From NCBI RefSeq assembly GCF_014202765.1, contig NZ_JACHHN010000005.1:112593-176592 (forward strand): a DNA stretch of 64,000 nt, given 5' to 3'. The DNA is from Silvimonas terrae. Lineage in GTDB: Bacteria; Pseudomonadota; Gammaproteobacteria; Burkholderiales; Chitinibacteraceae. A program made the translations under genes and the position numbers. This document shows positions 8,501-18,900 of the stretch, piece after piece. Position 1 is the first letter of the stretch. Each line of letters begins with the position of its first letter. A model generated the notes under the pieces. The model did no database searches. It saw only the letters and a list, made by a program, of their open reading frames with translations, and was not told where the DNA came from.

Positions 8501-9191
8501 GAGTGTGTCCTTGGCCGTAATAAGCGTCAGGGCCGTGTTTGCGGCTGAAGTGTTTGTCAGACAGCGCGGAGGCAATGCGCTGCTGGCCGGGGTTGATGCC
8601 GATGGCCAGTTGCGCCATATGGGCGACTTCTTCCAGTACCACTGCGTTGTGCGCGGCCTCGGCGGCATCCTTGCCCCAGGTGAATGGACCGTGCTGTTGG
8701 ACGACAATGCCCGGGCAATGCAAAGGGTTCGCCTCGCCCAGCGTTTCCAGGATGACCTTGCCGGTATGGGCTTCGTATTCGTCGCGGATTTCGGTTGGGG
8801 TCAGACCCCGCGTACAGGGAATGTCGCCATGAAAATAATCCGCGTGCGTGGTGCCCAGGGCTGGAATGGCACAACTGGCCTGGGCCCAGGCGGTGGCATA
8901 GGTCGAGTGCGTGTGGACCACCCCGCCAATCCCCGGCCACGCACGGTACAGTGCCAGGTGCGTGGGGGTGTCTGAGGAGGGTTTGTAATGGCCGTCGATC
9001 ACCTTGCCGAACAGATCGACCACTACCATGTCTTGCACCGTCATGGTCTCGTACGGCACGCCGCTGGGTTTGATCACCACCAGACCGCGTGTGCGATCAA
9101 TGCCGCTGACATTGCCCCAGGTGAAGGTCACAAGGCCGTGGGCCGGTAACGCCATATTGGCTTCAAAAACCTGCTGTTTGAGCTGCTGCAT
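8469..9191 (-). CDS. ulaF: L-ribulose-5-phosphate 4-epimerase
   Basis: 240 residues, class II aldolase/adducin family. It interconverts L-ribulose-5-P and D-xylulose-5-P, the last step of the ascorbate pathway. The substrate-phosphate region [10 protein letters not shown], the zinc site [12 protein letters not shown] (two His) and the later His in QQHGPFTWG are intact. The family end ([16 protein letters not shown]) is followed by about 14 extra residues ([13 protein letters not shown] region) encoded in the overlap with the HPr gene. The ATG at 9191 has GGGAGAG upstream. AraD paralogues share these motifs; the operon identifies this one as UlaF. Confidence 0.92.
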   Translation of the reverse strand: MQQLKQQVFEANMALPAHGLVTFTWGNVSGIDRTRGLVVIKPSGVPYETMTVQDMVVVDLFGKVIDGHYKPSSDTPTHLALYRAWPGIGGVVHTHSTYATAWAQASCAIPALGTTHADYFHGDIPCTRGLTPTEIRDEYEAHTGKVILETLGEANPLHCPGIVVQQHGPFTWGKDAAEAAHNAVVLEEVAHMAQLAIGINPGQQRIASALSDKHFSRKHGPDAYYGQGHTHAQRNICIYR

Positions 9192-9193
9192 GA

Positions 9194-10057
9194 TTACGCT
9201 CTCCCTTCGTCGACCGGCAAGCCGGCTGCACGCATGCGTGCCAGTACCCAGTCCCGTGCTTCGCGGCAGGCCAGAGCGGGATCGGCACTGTGTTCGCCGC
9301 TCCACATTTCAATCAGCCAGGCACCGCGATAACCGCTTTGCCACAGCCAGCGAAAACAGGCCTCGAAATCCACAATGCCCTCGCCAAAGGGCACATTCTT
9401 GAACTTGCCGGGCCGGGTGTCCTTGACGTGGATCGCAGCGATGCGACCGCGCCCGGCCATGATTTCCAGTTCCACGTCGTTATCCCAGGCGCTGAGGTTG
9501 CCGATATCGGGGTAGAGCTGAAACCAGGGGCTATTGAGTGCTTCGGCGTAACCCAATGCCTTGCTGATGGAATTCATCAATGGGGTGTCCATGATTTCCA
9601 TTGCCAGCGTGACCTGGGCACGCGCGGCCCAGGCCACGGCTTGCTGCAGCCCCTGCCTGAAACGCGCGCGGGTGCGGGCATTACCAGGTTGGTAGTACTC
9701 GTCGTAGCCGGCCAGCTGGATCGTGCGGATACCGGTATCGGCGGCGAAGTTAATGGCTTTGCGCATCAGTTCGAGGCCGTGTTCGCGCACCGCATCATCT
9801 TCACTGCCCAACGGAAAACGCCGGTGGCCAGAAAAGCACATGGAGGGCACGCGCAAGCCGGATTCCAGCACCGCATTGGGAAAAGCGCGGCGCTCGGTGA
9901 TGGACCAATCCAGCCGGGCCAGGCGTGCGTCGGTTTCGTCGACGGACATTTCCACGAAGTCAAAACCCAACTCCCGCGCCACAGCCAGCCGTTCTGGCCA
10001 GTTGTGGTGCAGCGGCAGGGCTTTTTCGTAAATCCCCAGGGGGACTGCAGGCAACAT
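9194..10057 (-). CDS. ulaE: L-ribulose-5-phosphate (L-xylulose-5-P) 3-epimerase
   Basis: 287 residues (E. coli UlaE 284), an AP-endonuclease-2-like TIM barrel. It epimerises L-xylulose-5-P to L-ribulose-5-P. Family segments include [10 protein letters not shown] at the start, [28 protein letters not shown], the metal Glu in [20 protein letters not shown] and the C-terminal EMWSGE. The start is set at ATG 10057 from the family N-terminus. The gene ends 2 nt before ulaF and starts 5 nt after ulaD, so it sits in a tight operon. Confidence 0.93.
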   Translation of the reverse strand: MLPAVPLGIYEKALPLHHNWPERLAVARELGFDFVEMSVDETDARLARLDWSITERRAFPNAVLESGLRVPSMCFSGHRRFPLGSEDDAVREHGLELMRKAINFAADTGIRTIQLAGYDEYYQPGNARTRARFRQGLQQAVAWAARAQVTLAMEIMDTPLMNSISKALGYAEALNSPWFQLYPDIGNLSAWDNDVELEIMAGRGRIAAIHVKDTRPGKFKNVPFGEGIVDFEACFRWLWQSGYRGAWLIEMWSGEHSADPALACREARDWVLARMRAAGLPVDEGRA

Positions 10058-10062
10058 GATGC

Positions 10063-10719
10063 TTACCCCCAAAGTGCAGCAATGCGCTCGCGGAAAGCCA
10101 GGGCGGCGGCGGCGGGATCTGCCGCATCGCGGATCGAGCGGCCGGCAATAAACACGTGGATGGGGATGGCCTTGAACAGCGGCAGGTCTTCCAGCGCCAG
10201 GCCACCTGTCACGGTTACCTTGAAACCCATATCGGCCAGGCGCCGAATGGCGCTGATATCCGCCTCGCCCCAGTTCTGGCCGGCGGCCTGCGCGTCGCGT
10301 GCGCGGTGATACACCACCTGACGGATGCCGGCCTCGTACCAGGCTGCGGCTTGTTCCCAAGTCCAGTAGCCGGTGAGTTCGACCTGAACGTCACCGCCGT
10401 ATTCGCGGGCGGTTTTGAGAGCGCCTTTCACCGTGTTGATGTCTGCACAGCAAATGACGGTGATCCAGTCGGCTTTGGCTTCAAAACACATTTTGGACAG
10501 AATCAGCCCGGCATCGGCAATTTTGGCATCGGCCAGCACGATCTTGTCCGGGTACAGCGCTTTCAGTTCTGACACGGCGCGCACGCCTTCGGCCACGCAC
10601 AAGATGGTGCCGACTTCGATCACATCGACCGCATGAGCCACCAGCCGGGTGCTTTTGAAAGCATCGGCCATAGACTGGTTATCAAGGGCAATTTGCAACA
10701 TGGGCAGGGAACGGGGCAT
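10063..10719 (-). CDS. ulaD: 3-keto-L-gulonate-6-phosphate decarboxylase
   Basis: 218 residues, orotidine-5'-phosphate decarboxylase suprafamily. It decarboxylates 3-keto-L-gulonate-6-P to L-xylulose-5-P. The defining Asp-x-Lys-x-x-Asp motif is present as DAKIAD (Asp64, Lys66, Asp69), within two residues of the E. coli numbering. The C-terminal phosphate-binding loops VTGG and [10 protein letters not shown] are also present. The start at 10719 has AAGGAGA 6 nt upstream. Hexulose-6-P synthases are related, but the ula context decides the call. Confidence 0.94.
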   Translation of the reverse strand: MPRSLPMLQIALDNQSMADAFKSTRLVAHAVDVIEVGTILCVAEGVRAVSELKALYPDKIVLADAKIADAGLILSKMCFEAKADWITVICCADINTVKGALKTAREYGGDVQVELTGYWTWEQAAAWYEAGIRQVVYHRARDAQAAGQNWGEADISAIRRLADMGFKVTVTGGLALEDLPLFKAIPIHVFIAGRSIRDAADPAAAALAFRERIAALWG

Positions 10720-10788
10720 GACAAGTCTCCTTGCACGCGGCTCAATGGCCGCGCGGCAATATCACTGGATTGAGAAGCGGGAAAAGGA

Positions 10789-11244
10789 TTAGTGGGTCTG
10801 GTCGAGCACGCGTAGTACGTCATCGACCGTGCGGCATGCACGTAGCTGCTCAAAGCTGTCGGCTTGATCAAACAACGTAATCACCTGCATCAGGCCAACC
10901 TCGTTGTGGGCCCTGGCATCGACCGCAGCCAGCGTGATCAGCAAATCCACCGGGTCGTTATCCGCATGGCCAAATCGCACGGGCTCTTTGAGCGTGACCA
11001 GGGCAAAGCCATTTTGCAGCACACCGTATTCGGGTCGGGCATGCGGCATGGCCAGGCCAGGTGCCAGCAAGAAATACGGCCCCAGCTCGGCCACATTGGC
11101 CAGAATGGCGTCGTAATACGCTGGGGTGACTACGCCGGCGGTTTCCAGCCGTTGCGTGCCAAGGGCCACGGCTTCTTGCCAGGTATTGGCGTGCCCTTGC
11201 AGCACAATGCTGTTGTGTTGAACCAGAGAGTCCCTGAGTTTCAT
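10789..11244 (-). CDS. ulaC: PTS L-ascorbate-specific EIIA component
   Basis: 151 residues, fructose/mannitol-type EIIA fold. The phospho-acceptor is His68 in [13 protein letters not shown]. It receives phosphate from HPr (possibly the operon-encoded one) and passes it to UlaB. The start at 11244 has GAGG upstream, and the gene begins 7 nt after ulaB. The sequence [19 protein letters not shown] is characteristic of UlaC/SgcA-type domains. Confidence 0.92.
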   Translation of the reverse strand: MKLRDSLVQHNSIVLQGHANTWQEAVALGTQRLETAGVVTPAYYDAILANVAELGPYFLLAPGLAMPHARPEYGVLQNGFALVTLKEPVRFGHADNDPVDLLITLAAVDARAHNEVGLMQVITLFDQADSFEQLRACRTVDDVLRVLDQTH

Positions 11245-11251
11245 GGTCGCC

Positions 11252-11563
11252 TCACGCTTTGAGTGCGCCAGGGAAGTGGGCGTTGATCACCTCCATGAGC
11301 TTGGGACCAAAATCGGCGGCCGAGAGCATGTTGCGCACCCCGATCACGTACTTGCCTTGCGGGGCTGCGATATTGGCAGCCAGTTGTTCTGCGGCAACCA
11401 CAATGTCGTAACTGGCAAACTCTGCCTTGGCCTCACTCACCGCGCAGCTGTGCATCTTGTGATCCACCTTCTGCGAAGTCAGAAACTGACCGATTTTCAG
11501 CTTCATGATCATGGAACTGCCCTGACCACAGCCACAAACCGACAACACACGTACTGTACTCAT
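11252..11563 (-). CDS. ulaB: PTS L-ascorbate-specific EIIB component
   Basis: 103 residues, lactate/galactitol-type EIIB with a P-loop beginning at the phospho-acceptor Cys10 ([14 protein letters not shown]). A second Cys at position 12 replaces the Asn of E. coli UlaB. The end [18 protein letters not shown] matches the family closely. It phosphorylates ascorbate bound to UlaA during uptake. The ATG at 11563 is preceded by AGGAG. A 68-nt gap separates it from ulaA. Confidence 0.94.
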   Translation of the reverse strand: MSTVRVLSVCGCGQGSSMIMKLKIGQFLTSQKVDHKMHSCAVSEAKAEFASYDIVVAAEQLAANIAAPQGKYVIGVRNMLSAADFGPKLMEVINAHFPGALKA

Positions 11564-11631
11564 GCTGGACTCCTGACGTTTTAGGATGGGCACGCGGTGC
11601 GCGCCCATGTAGATAAACAGGTGGGAAATAA

Positions 11632-13011
11632 TCAGGCGATGGCGTCTTCTTCGCGGCGCAGGGTGCGGCCGGCCAACACCATATAGAGCACTGACAGCGC
11701 AATCACGGCGCCAAAGAACCACCAGCCCCAGTGCATGCCTTGCATGAAGAGCGGGTAAATGGTGGCCCAATCGGCCATGCCCAACTGGCCCATGCTCATG
11801 CCGGACAGGCGTACACCCCAGGCGGTGCCCAGAATTTCCAGTACGCCGGCGGCGAAGCAGATCACTGCAGCGGCTTTCCAGCCGCCAAAGTGGTTGGCGT
11901 AGATGCCAATGGTGGCGTTAGAGAAAAAGAGCGGAATAAAGCCGGGAATCACCATCACCGGGGAGCCAAAGACCAACAGGCCCAGCACCGCCAGGAGCTG
12001 GCCAAACGCACCCCAGACAAAGCCCCAGACCACCGCATTGGGCGAGAACGAGAACAGCGCGGCGCAATCAATCGCCAGGACGGCGCCAGGCATCAGCTTC
12101 ATGGAAATGCCGGCAAACGACTCGGTCAGTTCGGCCACAAACATGCGTACGCCCTGCACGATGATCACGATGGCGACGGCAAACATCATGCCGGTCTGCA
12201 CGATGTAAAGCGTCCAGTGGGTTTTTCCGGCCATGGTTTGCAGGTTATCCAGACCCAGCGAGATCAGGATGCCGCCAAAGAACAGCGTCATGATGATGGC
12301 GGTCGCGACAATGTTGTCCTGGAAGATGGACAACCAGCCCGGCAGTTTGAGGTGTTCTACACTGTCTTCGCGACGGCCCAACAGCGGGGCGGCTTTGGCT
12401 GCGGCCCAAGAGGCAAACTGCTGCTGATGGCCAATCGAGAAACCACCCCCTTCAGAAATTTCATCCGTCATCTTGTAGATGATGTTGGACCCGATCGCCC
12501 AGTACAGCGCCGTGATGACAGAGGCACAGATGATGGTGGTCCACATGCCGGTATGCATCTGCAGCATGAAGAACGCCACAATCACGCCTGCGCCCTGAAA
12601 CATGATGTGGCCGGTAAGAAATACCGTGCGGATACCCGTGACGCGCCGTGCCAGCACAAAGATCACATTCAGCAACAGGGCAAACAGCACGGTATAACCC
12701 ACCCAGGCGTAGGCATCGCCCAGTGCGTCAATGGTGGCGACCATGCCGGCGTAGGGGTCGGCAACGGTGCCGGTCAGTTGGTAGACCTGTGCCAGCCGGG
12801 TGACGATCGGCTTGAAGGTGCTCACCAGCACGCCGGCCCCGGCCTGCAACAGCATGAAGCCGACGATGGTCTTGATGGTGCCCTTGATCACCACGTCCGC
12901 CGGTTTGCGCAGCAACAGATAGCCGAGCATGGTCACCAGCCCGAGCAAGAACTCGGGGCGGGATAACACCTGGCTGTAGAACACGTAAAAGATCTTGTAT
13001 ACGGCGTCCAT
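11632..13011 (-). CDS. ulaA: PTS L-ascorbate-specific EIIC permease
   Basis: 459 residues, polytopic inner-membrane protein of the UlaA/SgcC (PTS-AG) superfamily. It transports L-ascorbate, which emerges as L-ascorbate-6-P. Family landmarks are [17 protein letters not shown] near the N-terminus, [15 protein letters not shown], and the C-terminal [10 protein letters not shown]. The ATG at 13011 is preceded by AGGAGA; 18 in-frame codons upstream of it are rejected for lack of homology and Shine-Dalgarno. It is the first gene of the minus-strand operon, read out of the shared ula control region. Confidence 0.94.
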   Translation of the reverse strand: MDAVYKIFYVFYSQVLSRPEFLLGLVTMLGYLLLRKPADVVIKGTIKTIVGFMLLQAGAGVLVSTFKPIVTRLAQVYQLTGTVADPYAGMVATIDALGDAYAWVGYTVLFALLLNVIFVLARRVTGIRTVFLTGHIMFQGAGVIVAFFMLQMHTGMWTTIICASVITALYWAIGSNIIYKMTDEISEGGGFSIGHQQQFASWAAAKAAPLLGRREDSVEHLKLPGWLSIFQDNIVATAIIMTLFFGGILISLGLDNLQTMAGKTHWTLYIVQTGMMFAVAIVIIVQGVRMFVAELTESFAGISMKLMPGAVLAIDCAALFSFSPNAVVWGFVWGAFGQLLAVLGLLVFGSPVMVIPGFIPLFFSNATIGIYANHFGGWKAAAVICFAAGVLEILGTAWGVRLSGMSMGQLGMADWATIYPLFMQGMHWGWWFFGAVIALSVLYMVLAGRTLRREEDAIA

Positions 13012-13089
13012 GAATGCCGTTCTCCTGATTTGTCGTCGGTGGTTTTGCGCAATGGGTCGGCGCATGAGCTACACGCTACCTCGACAAAA

Positions 13090-13136
13090 TGATCAAATAC
13101 AATCAATAGTGATCATAAAATGCGAGATGCTTGATC
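13090..13136 (-). promoter_or_regulatory. Candidate UlaR operators on the ulaA side
   Basis: TGATCA occurs at 13090-13095 and again at 13110-13115, 20 bp apart (two helical turns), with a further TGATC at 13132. They lie 80-125 bp upstream of the ulaA start, where a repressor would cover the promoter. Assignment to UlaR is inference from position and from the matching motif on the ulaG side. Confidence 0.5.
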
Positions 13137-13231
13137 CTGGGTAAAAGATTTCAGATCGCGTAAATGCGAATTGGGCAATGTGCACGCTGGCAGGCGGAAT
13201 TGGCGGTAACCAGCGGTAGCCGGGCTGGTTT

Positions 13232-13248
13232 TGATCTGGCGCAGATCA
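13232..13248. promoter_or_regulatory. Inverted repeat in the ulaA-ulaG control region
   Basis: Seven-bp arms TGATCTG and CAGATCA flank GCG. The site lies midway in the 349-bp divergent region. It could be a further UlaR site or a CRP/FNR-type activator site; the spacing fits neither CRP nor FNR consensus well. The rest of 13141-13290 shows nothing else recognisable. Confidence 0.35.
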
Positions 13249-13301
13249 GTGTGGAGATGATCGGTGTGATGGCGGTGGCTTATGGTTAACTTGATTTTAA
13301 G

Positions 13302-13317
13302 TGATCAAATGTGATCA
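13302..13317 (+). promoter_or_regulatory. Candidate UlaR operators on the ulaG side
   Basis: Two TGATCAAA copies start at 13302 and 13312, exactly 10 bp apart (one helical turn). GATCA occurs again at 13343, just before the ulaG Shine-Dalgarno. The phased tandem arrangement fits cooperative binding by a DeoR-type tetramer. Confidence 0.55.
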
Positions 13318-13360
13318 AAACGAATCATGAAATCCACCAACCGATCAACAAGGAACACCT

Positions 13361-14425
13361 ATGAGTAAAGTCGAACAGATCACGCGGGAATCCTGGATTC
13401 TCAATACTTTCCCGGAATGGGGTACCTGGCTGAACGAAGAGATTGAAGCCGAGCAAGTCGCGCCTGGCAGCTTTGCCATGTGGTGGCTGGGCTGCACCGG
13501 CATCTGGCTCAAGAGCGAAGGCGGCGCCAATCTGTGCGTGGACTTCTGGTGTGGCACCGGCAAGCACACCCATGCCAAACCCCTGATGAACAAACAGCAC
13601 CAGATGCAGCGCATGGCGGGCGTGCTGAAACTGCAACCCAATCTGCGCACCACCCCGTTTGTGCTGGACCCGTTTGCCATCAAACAGATCGACGCAGTGC
13701 TCTCCACGCATGATCACAATGACCATATCGATGTGAATGTGGCCGCCGCCGTACTGAAAAACTGCCCGGACACAGTGCCCTTCATTGGTCCCAAGGCCTG
13801 CGTGGATTTGTGGATCAGTTGGGGCGTACCGGCCAGCCGCTGTATCACGGTCAAACCCGGAGATGTGATCCGGGTGAAGGATGTGGAAATCCTGGCGCTG
13901 GATTCCTTTGACCGCACCGCGTTGATCACGCTGCCGGCGGGCGAAACCGCCGCGGGCAAAAACCCGGATGGCATGGACCTGCGTGCGGTGAACTACCTGT
14001 TCAAGACACCAGGCGGCACGCTCTACCACAGCGGTGACTCGCATTACTCCAACTACTACGCCAAACACGGCAACGACTACCAGATTGACGTTGCCCTGGG
14101 TTCATACGGTGAGAACCCGCGCGGCATTACCGACAAGATGACCAGTGCGGACATCTTGCGTATGGGTGAATCGCTGAACGCCAAGGTGGTGATTCCGTTT
14201 CACCACGATATCTGGTCCAACTTCCAGGCCGATCCGCAGGAAATCCGGGTGCTGTGGGAGATGAAACGGCATCGGCTGAACTACGCGTTCAAGCCCTTTA
14301 TCTGGCAGGTGGGTGGCAAATTTACCTGGCCGCAAGACAAGGACAAGCTGGAGTACCACTATCCACGCGGCTTTGATGATTGTTTTGCCATTGAACCCGA
14401 TCTACCGTTCCGGTCCTTCCTGTAA
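13361..14425 (+). CDS. ulaG: L-ascorbate-6-phosphate lactonase
   Basis: 354 residues, metallo-beta-lactamase fold. It hydrolyses L-ascorbate-6-P to 3-keto-L-gulonate-6-P in the cytosol, the first catabolic step after uptake. The metal motif is [11 protein letters not shown] (HxHxDH), with a later His in [10 protein letters not shown] and in VIPFHHDIW. Length matches E. coli UlaG (354). The start at 13361 has AAGGA 6 nt upstream. It is divergent from ulaABCDEF and followed by ulaR after 65 bp. Confidence 0.95.
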   Translation: MSKVEQITRESWILNTFPEWGTWLNEEIEAEQVAPGSFAMWWLGCTGIWLKSEGGANLCVDFWCGTGKHTHAKPLMNKQHQMQRMAGVLKLQPNLRTTPFVLDPFAIKQIDAVLSTHDHNDHIDVNVAAAVLKNCPDTVPFIGPKACVDLWISWGVPASRCITVKPGDVIRVKDVEILALDSFDRTALITLPAGETAAGKNPDGMDLRAVNYLFKTPGGTLYHSGDSHYSNYYAKHGNDYQIDVALGSYGENPRGITDKMTSADILRMGESLNAKVVIPFHHDIWSNFQADPQEIRVLWEMKRHRLNYAFKPFIWQVGGKFTWPQDKDKLEYHYPRGFDDCFAIEPDLPFRSFL

Positions 14426-14490
14426 TGGGGAGAGTGGCGCTGGTATGATGCAAAACAATCAAAAATGCGCAATACCGCGCCACTCATCAC

Positions 14491-15246
14491 ATGACTGAAC
14501 GTCAACGCCACCACGCCATCCTTGCCCTTCTGGCCGAGCAATCGCCGGTCAGCGTGCATGATCTGATTGCGCGCATTGGCATGTCGCCCGCCACCGCGCG
14601 GCGTGATCTGCACAAACTGGCGCAGGCAGGCCAGCTATTGAAGGTGCGCAATGGCGCGGAGCGGATTGACGCTGGTTCTCCGGCGGCACCGTGGCTGCCG
14701 CTGGACCTCAGGAACACCCCGCATCTGGATGCCAAATACCGCATCGCCCGTGAGGCTGCCACGCTGCTCAGCCCCGGCGACAGTGTCGTGATCAATTGCG
14801 GGTCAACTGCCTTTTTGCTGGGTCAGCAGTTGTGCGGCCGGCCGGTCCAGTTGATCACCAATTATTTCCCGCTAGCCAGTTATCTGGTCAGTCATGATCA
14901 CGCGGACCTTATCCTCATGGGCGGCCAGTATGATCACAGCCAGGGCATTACCATTGGTGACGATCAGTCGTTACGTTATGCCGCGCGCTGGATGTTCACC
15001 TCTGGCTCTGGTCTGACTGCCGACGGCCTTTACAAAGCCAACATCATTACCGCGCTCTCTGAACAAAAAGTCATGCGCGGTGCCAGCAAACTGGTAGTGC
15101 TGGCCGATGGCAGCAAGGTCGGGCAAGGCAGCGGCATGCTGTTTGCGGCTGCGAGCGACATTGCCATGTTGATTACCAGCACCGACGCTGACGCGGCCAC
15201 AGTCGCCGCATTGCGGGCGCGCGGCGTTGAAGTACGGCAGGTGTAG
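14491..15246 (+). CDS. ulaR: DeoR family transcriptional repressor of the ula regulon
   Basis: 251 residues. The N-terminal winged HTH (about residues 5-55, with VHDLIARIGMSPATARRDL as the recognition region) is followed by the DeoR sensor domain (GDSVVINCGSTAFLLG, DGLYKANI, LVVLADGSKVG). In E. coli UlaR represses both ula operons and L-ascorbate-6-P releases it; the same role here is inferred from gene position. No convincing promoter or Shine-Dalgarno of its own is seen, so co-transcription with ulaG is likely. Confidence 0.88.
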   Translation: MTERQRHHAILALLAEQSPVSVHDLIARIGMSPATARRDLHKLAQAGQLLKVRNGAERIDAGSPAAPWLPLDLRNTPHLDAKYRIAREAATLLSPGDSVVINCGSTAFLLGQQLCGRPVQLITNYFPLASYLVSHDHADLILMGGQYDHSQGITIGDDQSLRYAARWMFTSGSGLTADGLYKANIITALSEQKVMRGASKLVVLADGSKVGQGSGMLFAAASDIAMLITSTDADAATVAALRARGVEVRQV

Positions 15247-15467
15247 GCGGCGTCGTTTCTGCGTGAATACGCGCGCAGGTTCTGCCGCGTAACAAGTCCG
15301 GTCGCGAAGCTGGCCGGGAAACTGGCGCACCTCTTCTCGCACAAGTCCCTGTTTTGCCGTAGAATATTGCCCCTTGGTGGGTACCCCACAATGCGGTTGA
15401 TGTTCGGAATGCCAGTTGCAGCGGGTACCCCTTGTGCAAATAGATAGACCAGCAGCAGAGAACCCCC

Positions 15468-17384
15468 ATGCTTTACCCAACTCGTTATGACGTAATCGTT
15501 GTCGGCGGCGGCCATGCCGGAACGGAGGCCGCCCTGGCGGCTGCGCGTATGGGGCGCAAGACATTGCTGCTGAGCCACAATATTGAAACGCTGGGCCAGA
15601 TGAGCTGCAACCCGTCGATTGGCGGCATTGGCAAGGGCCATCTGGTTCGCGAAGTCGATGCGCTGGGCGGCGCGATGGCGCTGGCGACAGATATGGGCGG
15701 CATCCAGTTTCGCACGCTCAACTCATCCAAAGGCCCGGCGGTGCGCGCTACGCGTGCGCAGGCAGATCGCATCCGCTACAAGGCGGCGATCCGCGACATG
15801 CTGGAAAACCAGCCCAACCTGGATCTCTTCCAGCAAGCCGTCGATGACCTCACGCTGGATGGCGACCGTGTCACCGGTGTGATCACGCAGATCGGTATCC
15901 GTTTTGAAGCCAGCGCGGTGGTGCTGACTGCCGGCACGTTCCTGAATGGCAAGATCCACGTCGGGCTGGAAAACCATACCGGCGGGCGTGCAGGCGACCC
16001 GGCGTCAGTGACGCTCTCGCACAAGCTGCGTGAACTCAACTTGCCGGTCGGCCGCCTGAAAACCGGCACACCGCCGCGTATTGATGGCCGCACCATTGAT
16101 TTTTCCGTACTGGAAGAACAACCGGGCGATACGCCGGAGCCGGTGTTCTCCGTGCGCGGCAATGTGGGCATGCACCCCAAGCAACTGCCGTGCTGGATTG
16201 CCCACACCAACTTGAAGACGCACGAGATCATCCGTTCCGGGTTTGATCGCAGCCCCATGTTTACCGGCAAGATTGAAGGGGTCGGCCCGCGTTATTGCCC
16301 GTCGATTGAAGACAAGATCAACCGTTTTGCGGACAAAGACAGCCACCAGATTTTTCTGGAGCCGGAAGGTCTGGATACCAATGAGTACTACCCAAACGGA
16401 ATCTCTACCAGCTTGCCGTTTGATATCCAGATTGCTGCCGTGCAATCGATCAAGGGGCTCGAAAACGCGCGCATCCTGCGTCCGGGCTACGCGATTGAGT
16501 ACGACTATTTTGATCCGCGTGGCCTGAAGTCCAGTTTTGAAAGCAAAGCAATCACCGGCCTCTTTTTTGCGGGCCAGATCAATGGCACCACCGGTTACGA
16601 AGAAGCGGCGGCGCAAGGCCTGTTTGCCGGTCTGAATGCCGCCCTGTTTGTGCGTGATGAAGCCCCGTGGTTGCCTGGCCGGGATACCGCTTACCTGGGG
16701 GTGCTGGTCGACGATCTGGTCACCCGTGGCGTGACCGAGCCCTACCGTATGTTTACCAGCCGCGCCGAGTACCGCTTGCAACTGCGCGAAGACAACGCCG
16801 ACCTGCGCCTGACCGAAGCCGGTCGCAAGATGGGGCTGGTGGGTGATGAACAATGGGCGCTGTTCAGCCGCAAGCGTGATGCCATTGATGCCGAGATGAA
16901 CCGGTTGAACAGCACCTGGGTGAACCCGCGGGTGCTGGATGCGCATGATGCCGAACGCGTTTTGGGTAAGGCCATCGAACGTGAATACACGCTGGCCGAG
17001 TTGCTACGTCGCCCGCAAGTGACCTACGCCGACCTGTTGAGCATGGCCGCTGCACAGCCCAAAGAAGGTGAAGCCGCTGTGACTGATCCGCTGGTGGCTG
17101 AACAGGTTGAAATCCAGGTTAAATATCAGGGTTATATCGAACGGCAACAATCGGAAGTGGCCAAGCGCGATACACTGGAAGACTTCCGCTTGCCTGACAG
17201 CCTGGATTACCGTGAGGTGATCGGCTTGTCGATCGAGGTGCAGCAAAAGCTCAACAAGCACCGGCCCGAGACCGTGGGCCAGGCAGGACGCATCTCCGGC
17301 GTTACCCCGGCGGCGATTGCCCTCTTGCTGGTGCACCTCAAGAAAAAACAGTGGCTCGGGGACGATGCTGGCAAAGCCGCTTGA
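15468..17384 (+). CDS. mnmG: tRNA uridine-5-carboxymethylaminomethyl modification enzyme, FAD subunit
   Basis: 638 residues. With MnmE it installs the cmnm5 group on wobble U34 of several tRNAs. The N-terminal FAD-binding site [18 protein letters not shown], the PROSITE-type signature [11 protein letters not shown] and the second signature [16 protein letters not shown] are intact, as is the C-terminal helical GidA-associated domain (about 530-630). The start at 15468 gives the canonical [19 protein letters not shown] -10-like TAGAAT lies at 15360, but no good -35 accompanies it. Confidence 0.97.
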   Translation: MLYPTRYDVIVVGGGHAGTEAALAAARMGRKTLLLSHNIETLGQMSCNPSIGGIGKGHLVREVDALGGAMALATDMGGIQFRTLNSSKGPAVRATRAQADRIRYKAAIRDMLENQPNLDLFQQAVDDLTLDGDRVTGVITQIGIRFEASAVVLTAGTFLNGKIHVGLENHTGGRAGDPASVTLSHKLRELNLPVGRLKTGTPPRIDGRTIDFSVLEEQPGDTPEPVFSVRGNVGMHPKQLPCWIAHTNLKTHEIIRSGFDRSPMFTGKIEGVGPRYCPSIEDKINRFADKDSHQIFLEPEGLDTNEYYPNGISTSLPFDIQIAAVQSIKGLENARILRPGYAIEYDYFDPRGLKSSFESKAITGLFFAGQINGTTGYEEAAAQGLFAGLNAALFVRDEAPWLPGRDTAYLGVLVDDLVTRGVTEPYRMFTSRAEYRLQLREDNADLRLTEAGRKMGLVGDEQWALFSRKRDAIDAEMNRLNSTWVNPRVLDAHDAERVLGKAIEREYTLAELLRRPQVTYADLLSMAAAQPKEGEAAVTDPLVAEQVEIQVKYQGYIERQQSEVAKRDTLEDFRLPDSLDYREVIGLSIEVQQKLNKHRPETVGQAGRISGVTPAAIALLLVHLKKKQWLGDDAGKAA

Positions 17385-17441
17385 TCGTCCAGGGCTCAAC
17401 AGAACAAATAATCAAACATATATATATAAAGAATTCCGCTC

Positions 17442-18068
17442 ATGAACGATGCGCTCAATGCTGGTCTTGCCACGCTGGGTATCCCGCTGGACGAGGCACA
17501 GAAACAAAAGCTGCTGGATTACGTAGGCCTCCTGGGTAAATGGAACAAGACCTACAGCCTGACCGCCATCCGCGAACCGGAGCGGATGGTGCCCCACCAT
17601 TTGCTCGATTCGCTGGCACCGTTGTCGGCGTTTCCGGCTGAGTCCCATGCCCGTATTCTGGATGTCGGCTCCGGTTTTGGTACGCCAGGTATTCCGCTGG
17701 CGATTGCCCGGCCAGACTGGCAACTGACCTTGCTGGATTCCAACCACAAGAAAACCACCTTCCTGCGTCAGGCGTTGCTGGAACTGCAATTGCCCAACGT
17801 CACGGTCGTGAGTGATCGCGTTGAGGCCTACCACCCGGAGGCGCCGTTCAACGTCATCACCTCGCGGGCATTTGCCGAACTCTCCGAGTTTATCAAGCTG
17901 ACCCGCCACTTGCTGGCGAAAGGCGGCAACTGGGCTGCACTCAAAGGCGTGTATCCTTATGAGGAAATTGCGCTGCTGCCCAAAGATGTGGTGGCGACTG
18001 AAGTGAAACAACTGCAAGTGCCCGGCCTTGAAGCCGAGCGTTGCCTGGTATTGATCAAAGAGGTGTGA
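17442..18068 (+). CDS. rsmG: 16S rRNA (guanine527-N7)-methyltransferase
   Basis: 208 residues, class I SAM methyltransferase. Motif I is DVGSGFGTPGIPLAIARP, with HHLLDSLAPL and the catalytic-region TSRAFAEL matching RsmG/GidB. It methylates G527 in the 530 loop; loss gives low-level streptomycin resistance in other bacteria. It lies 57 bp after mnmG, past an AT-rich run (17416-17427), and 5 bp before parA, which is the usual gid-par order. Confidence 0.95.
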   Translation: MNDALNAGLATLGIPLDEAQKQKLLDYVGLLGKWNKTYSLTAIREPERMVPHHLLDSLAPLSAFPAESHARILDVGSGFGTPGIPLAIARPDWQLTLLDSNHKKTTFLRQALLELQLPNVTVVSDRVEAYHPEAPFNVITSRAFAELSEFIKLTRHLLAKGGNWAALKGVYPYEEIALLPKDVVATEVKQLQVPGLEAERCLVLIKEV

Positions 18069-18073
18069 GTTTC

Positions 18074-18862
18074 ATGACGCGTGTGCTAGCGATTGCAAAC
18101 CAGAAAGGCGGTGTGGGCAAGACCACGACAGCGGTCAATCTGGCTGCCAGCCTGGTGCATCTGGGCAAACGCGTCCTGCTGGTTGACCTTGATCCCCAGG
18201 CCAACGCCACCATGGGTTCCGGCGTGGACAAAGGCAAGGTTGACGCCACCGTGTACAGCTTGCTGATTGGTCAGGCGCCGATTGGTGAAGTGCTGGTCAG
18301 ATCGGAAAACGGCGGCTTTGATCTGTTGCCGGCCAATCGTGATCTGGCCGGTGCAGAAGTAGAACTGGTCGAAGCTGACGCGCGTGAATCCCGCCTGAAA
18401 AAGGCGCTGGGTGAAATCGCCGGCAACTATGACTTTGTGATTCTGGATTGCCCGCCTGCGCTCAACCTGTTGACCCTTAATGGCCTGGTGGCGGCCGATG
18501 CGGTGATGATCCCCATGCAGTGCGAGTACTACGCGCTCGAAGGCCTGTCTGACCTGGTGAACACGCTGCGGCGGGTTAAACAGAACCTGAATCGGCGCAT
18601 CGAGATCGAAGGCCTGTTGCGTACCATGTTCGACCCGCGCTCGACACTGGCGCAGCAAGTGTCCGACCAACTGGTCAAGCATTTCACTTCCAAGCTCTAT
18701 CACACCGTGATTCCGCGCAACGTGCGCCTTGCCGAAGCGCCCAGCTATGGCCGCCCCATCCTGTCGTATGACAAGACCTCCAAGGGCGCACAAGCGTATT
18801 TGCAGCTCGCCGAAGAACTATTGGCGCGGCATAATCCGGTCGATGCTGCGCAGCCGGTTTGA
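18074..18862 (+). CDS. parA: Chromosome partitioning ATPase ParA/Soj
   Basis: 262 residues. The deviant Walker A KGGVGKTTTAVNLAASL is near the N-terminus, Walker A' is LLVDLDPQANAT and Walker B is DFVILDCPPAL. It forms nucleoid-associated ATP dimers that pull ParB-parS complexes during origin segregation. The ATG at 18074 has GAGGTG upstream; an earlier in-frame codon at 18041 lies inside rsmG. The short N-terminus, without an HTH, marks a chromosomal (Soj-type) protein. Confidence 0.95.
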   Translation: MTRVLAIANQKGGVGKTTTAVNLAASLVHLGKRVLLVDLDPQANATMGSGVDKGKVDATVYSLLIGQAPIGEVLVRSENGGFDLLPANRDLAGAEVELVEADARESRLKKALGEIAGNYDFVILDCPPALNLLTLNGLVAADAVMIPMQCEYYALEGLSDLVNTLRRVKQNLNRRIEIEGLLRTMFDPRSTLAQQVSDQLVKHFTSKLYHTVIPRNVRLAEAPSYGRPILSYDKTSKGAQAYLQLAEELLARHNPVDAAQPV

Positions 18863-18900
18863 CCGCTACGCCTTCCTTTGCTCGCCAGAATGAATCGAAC

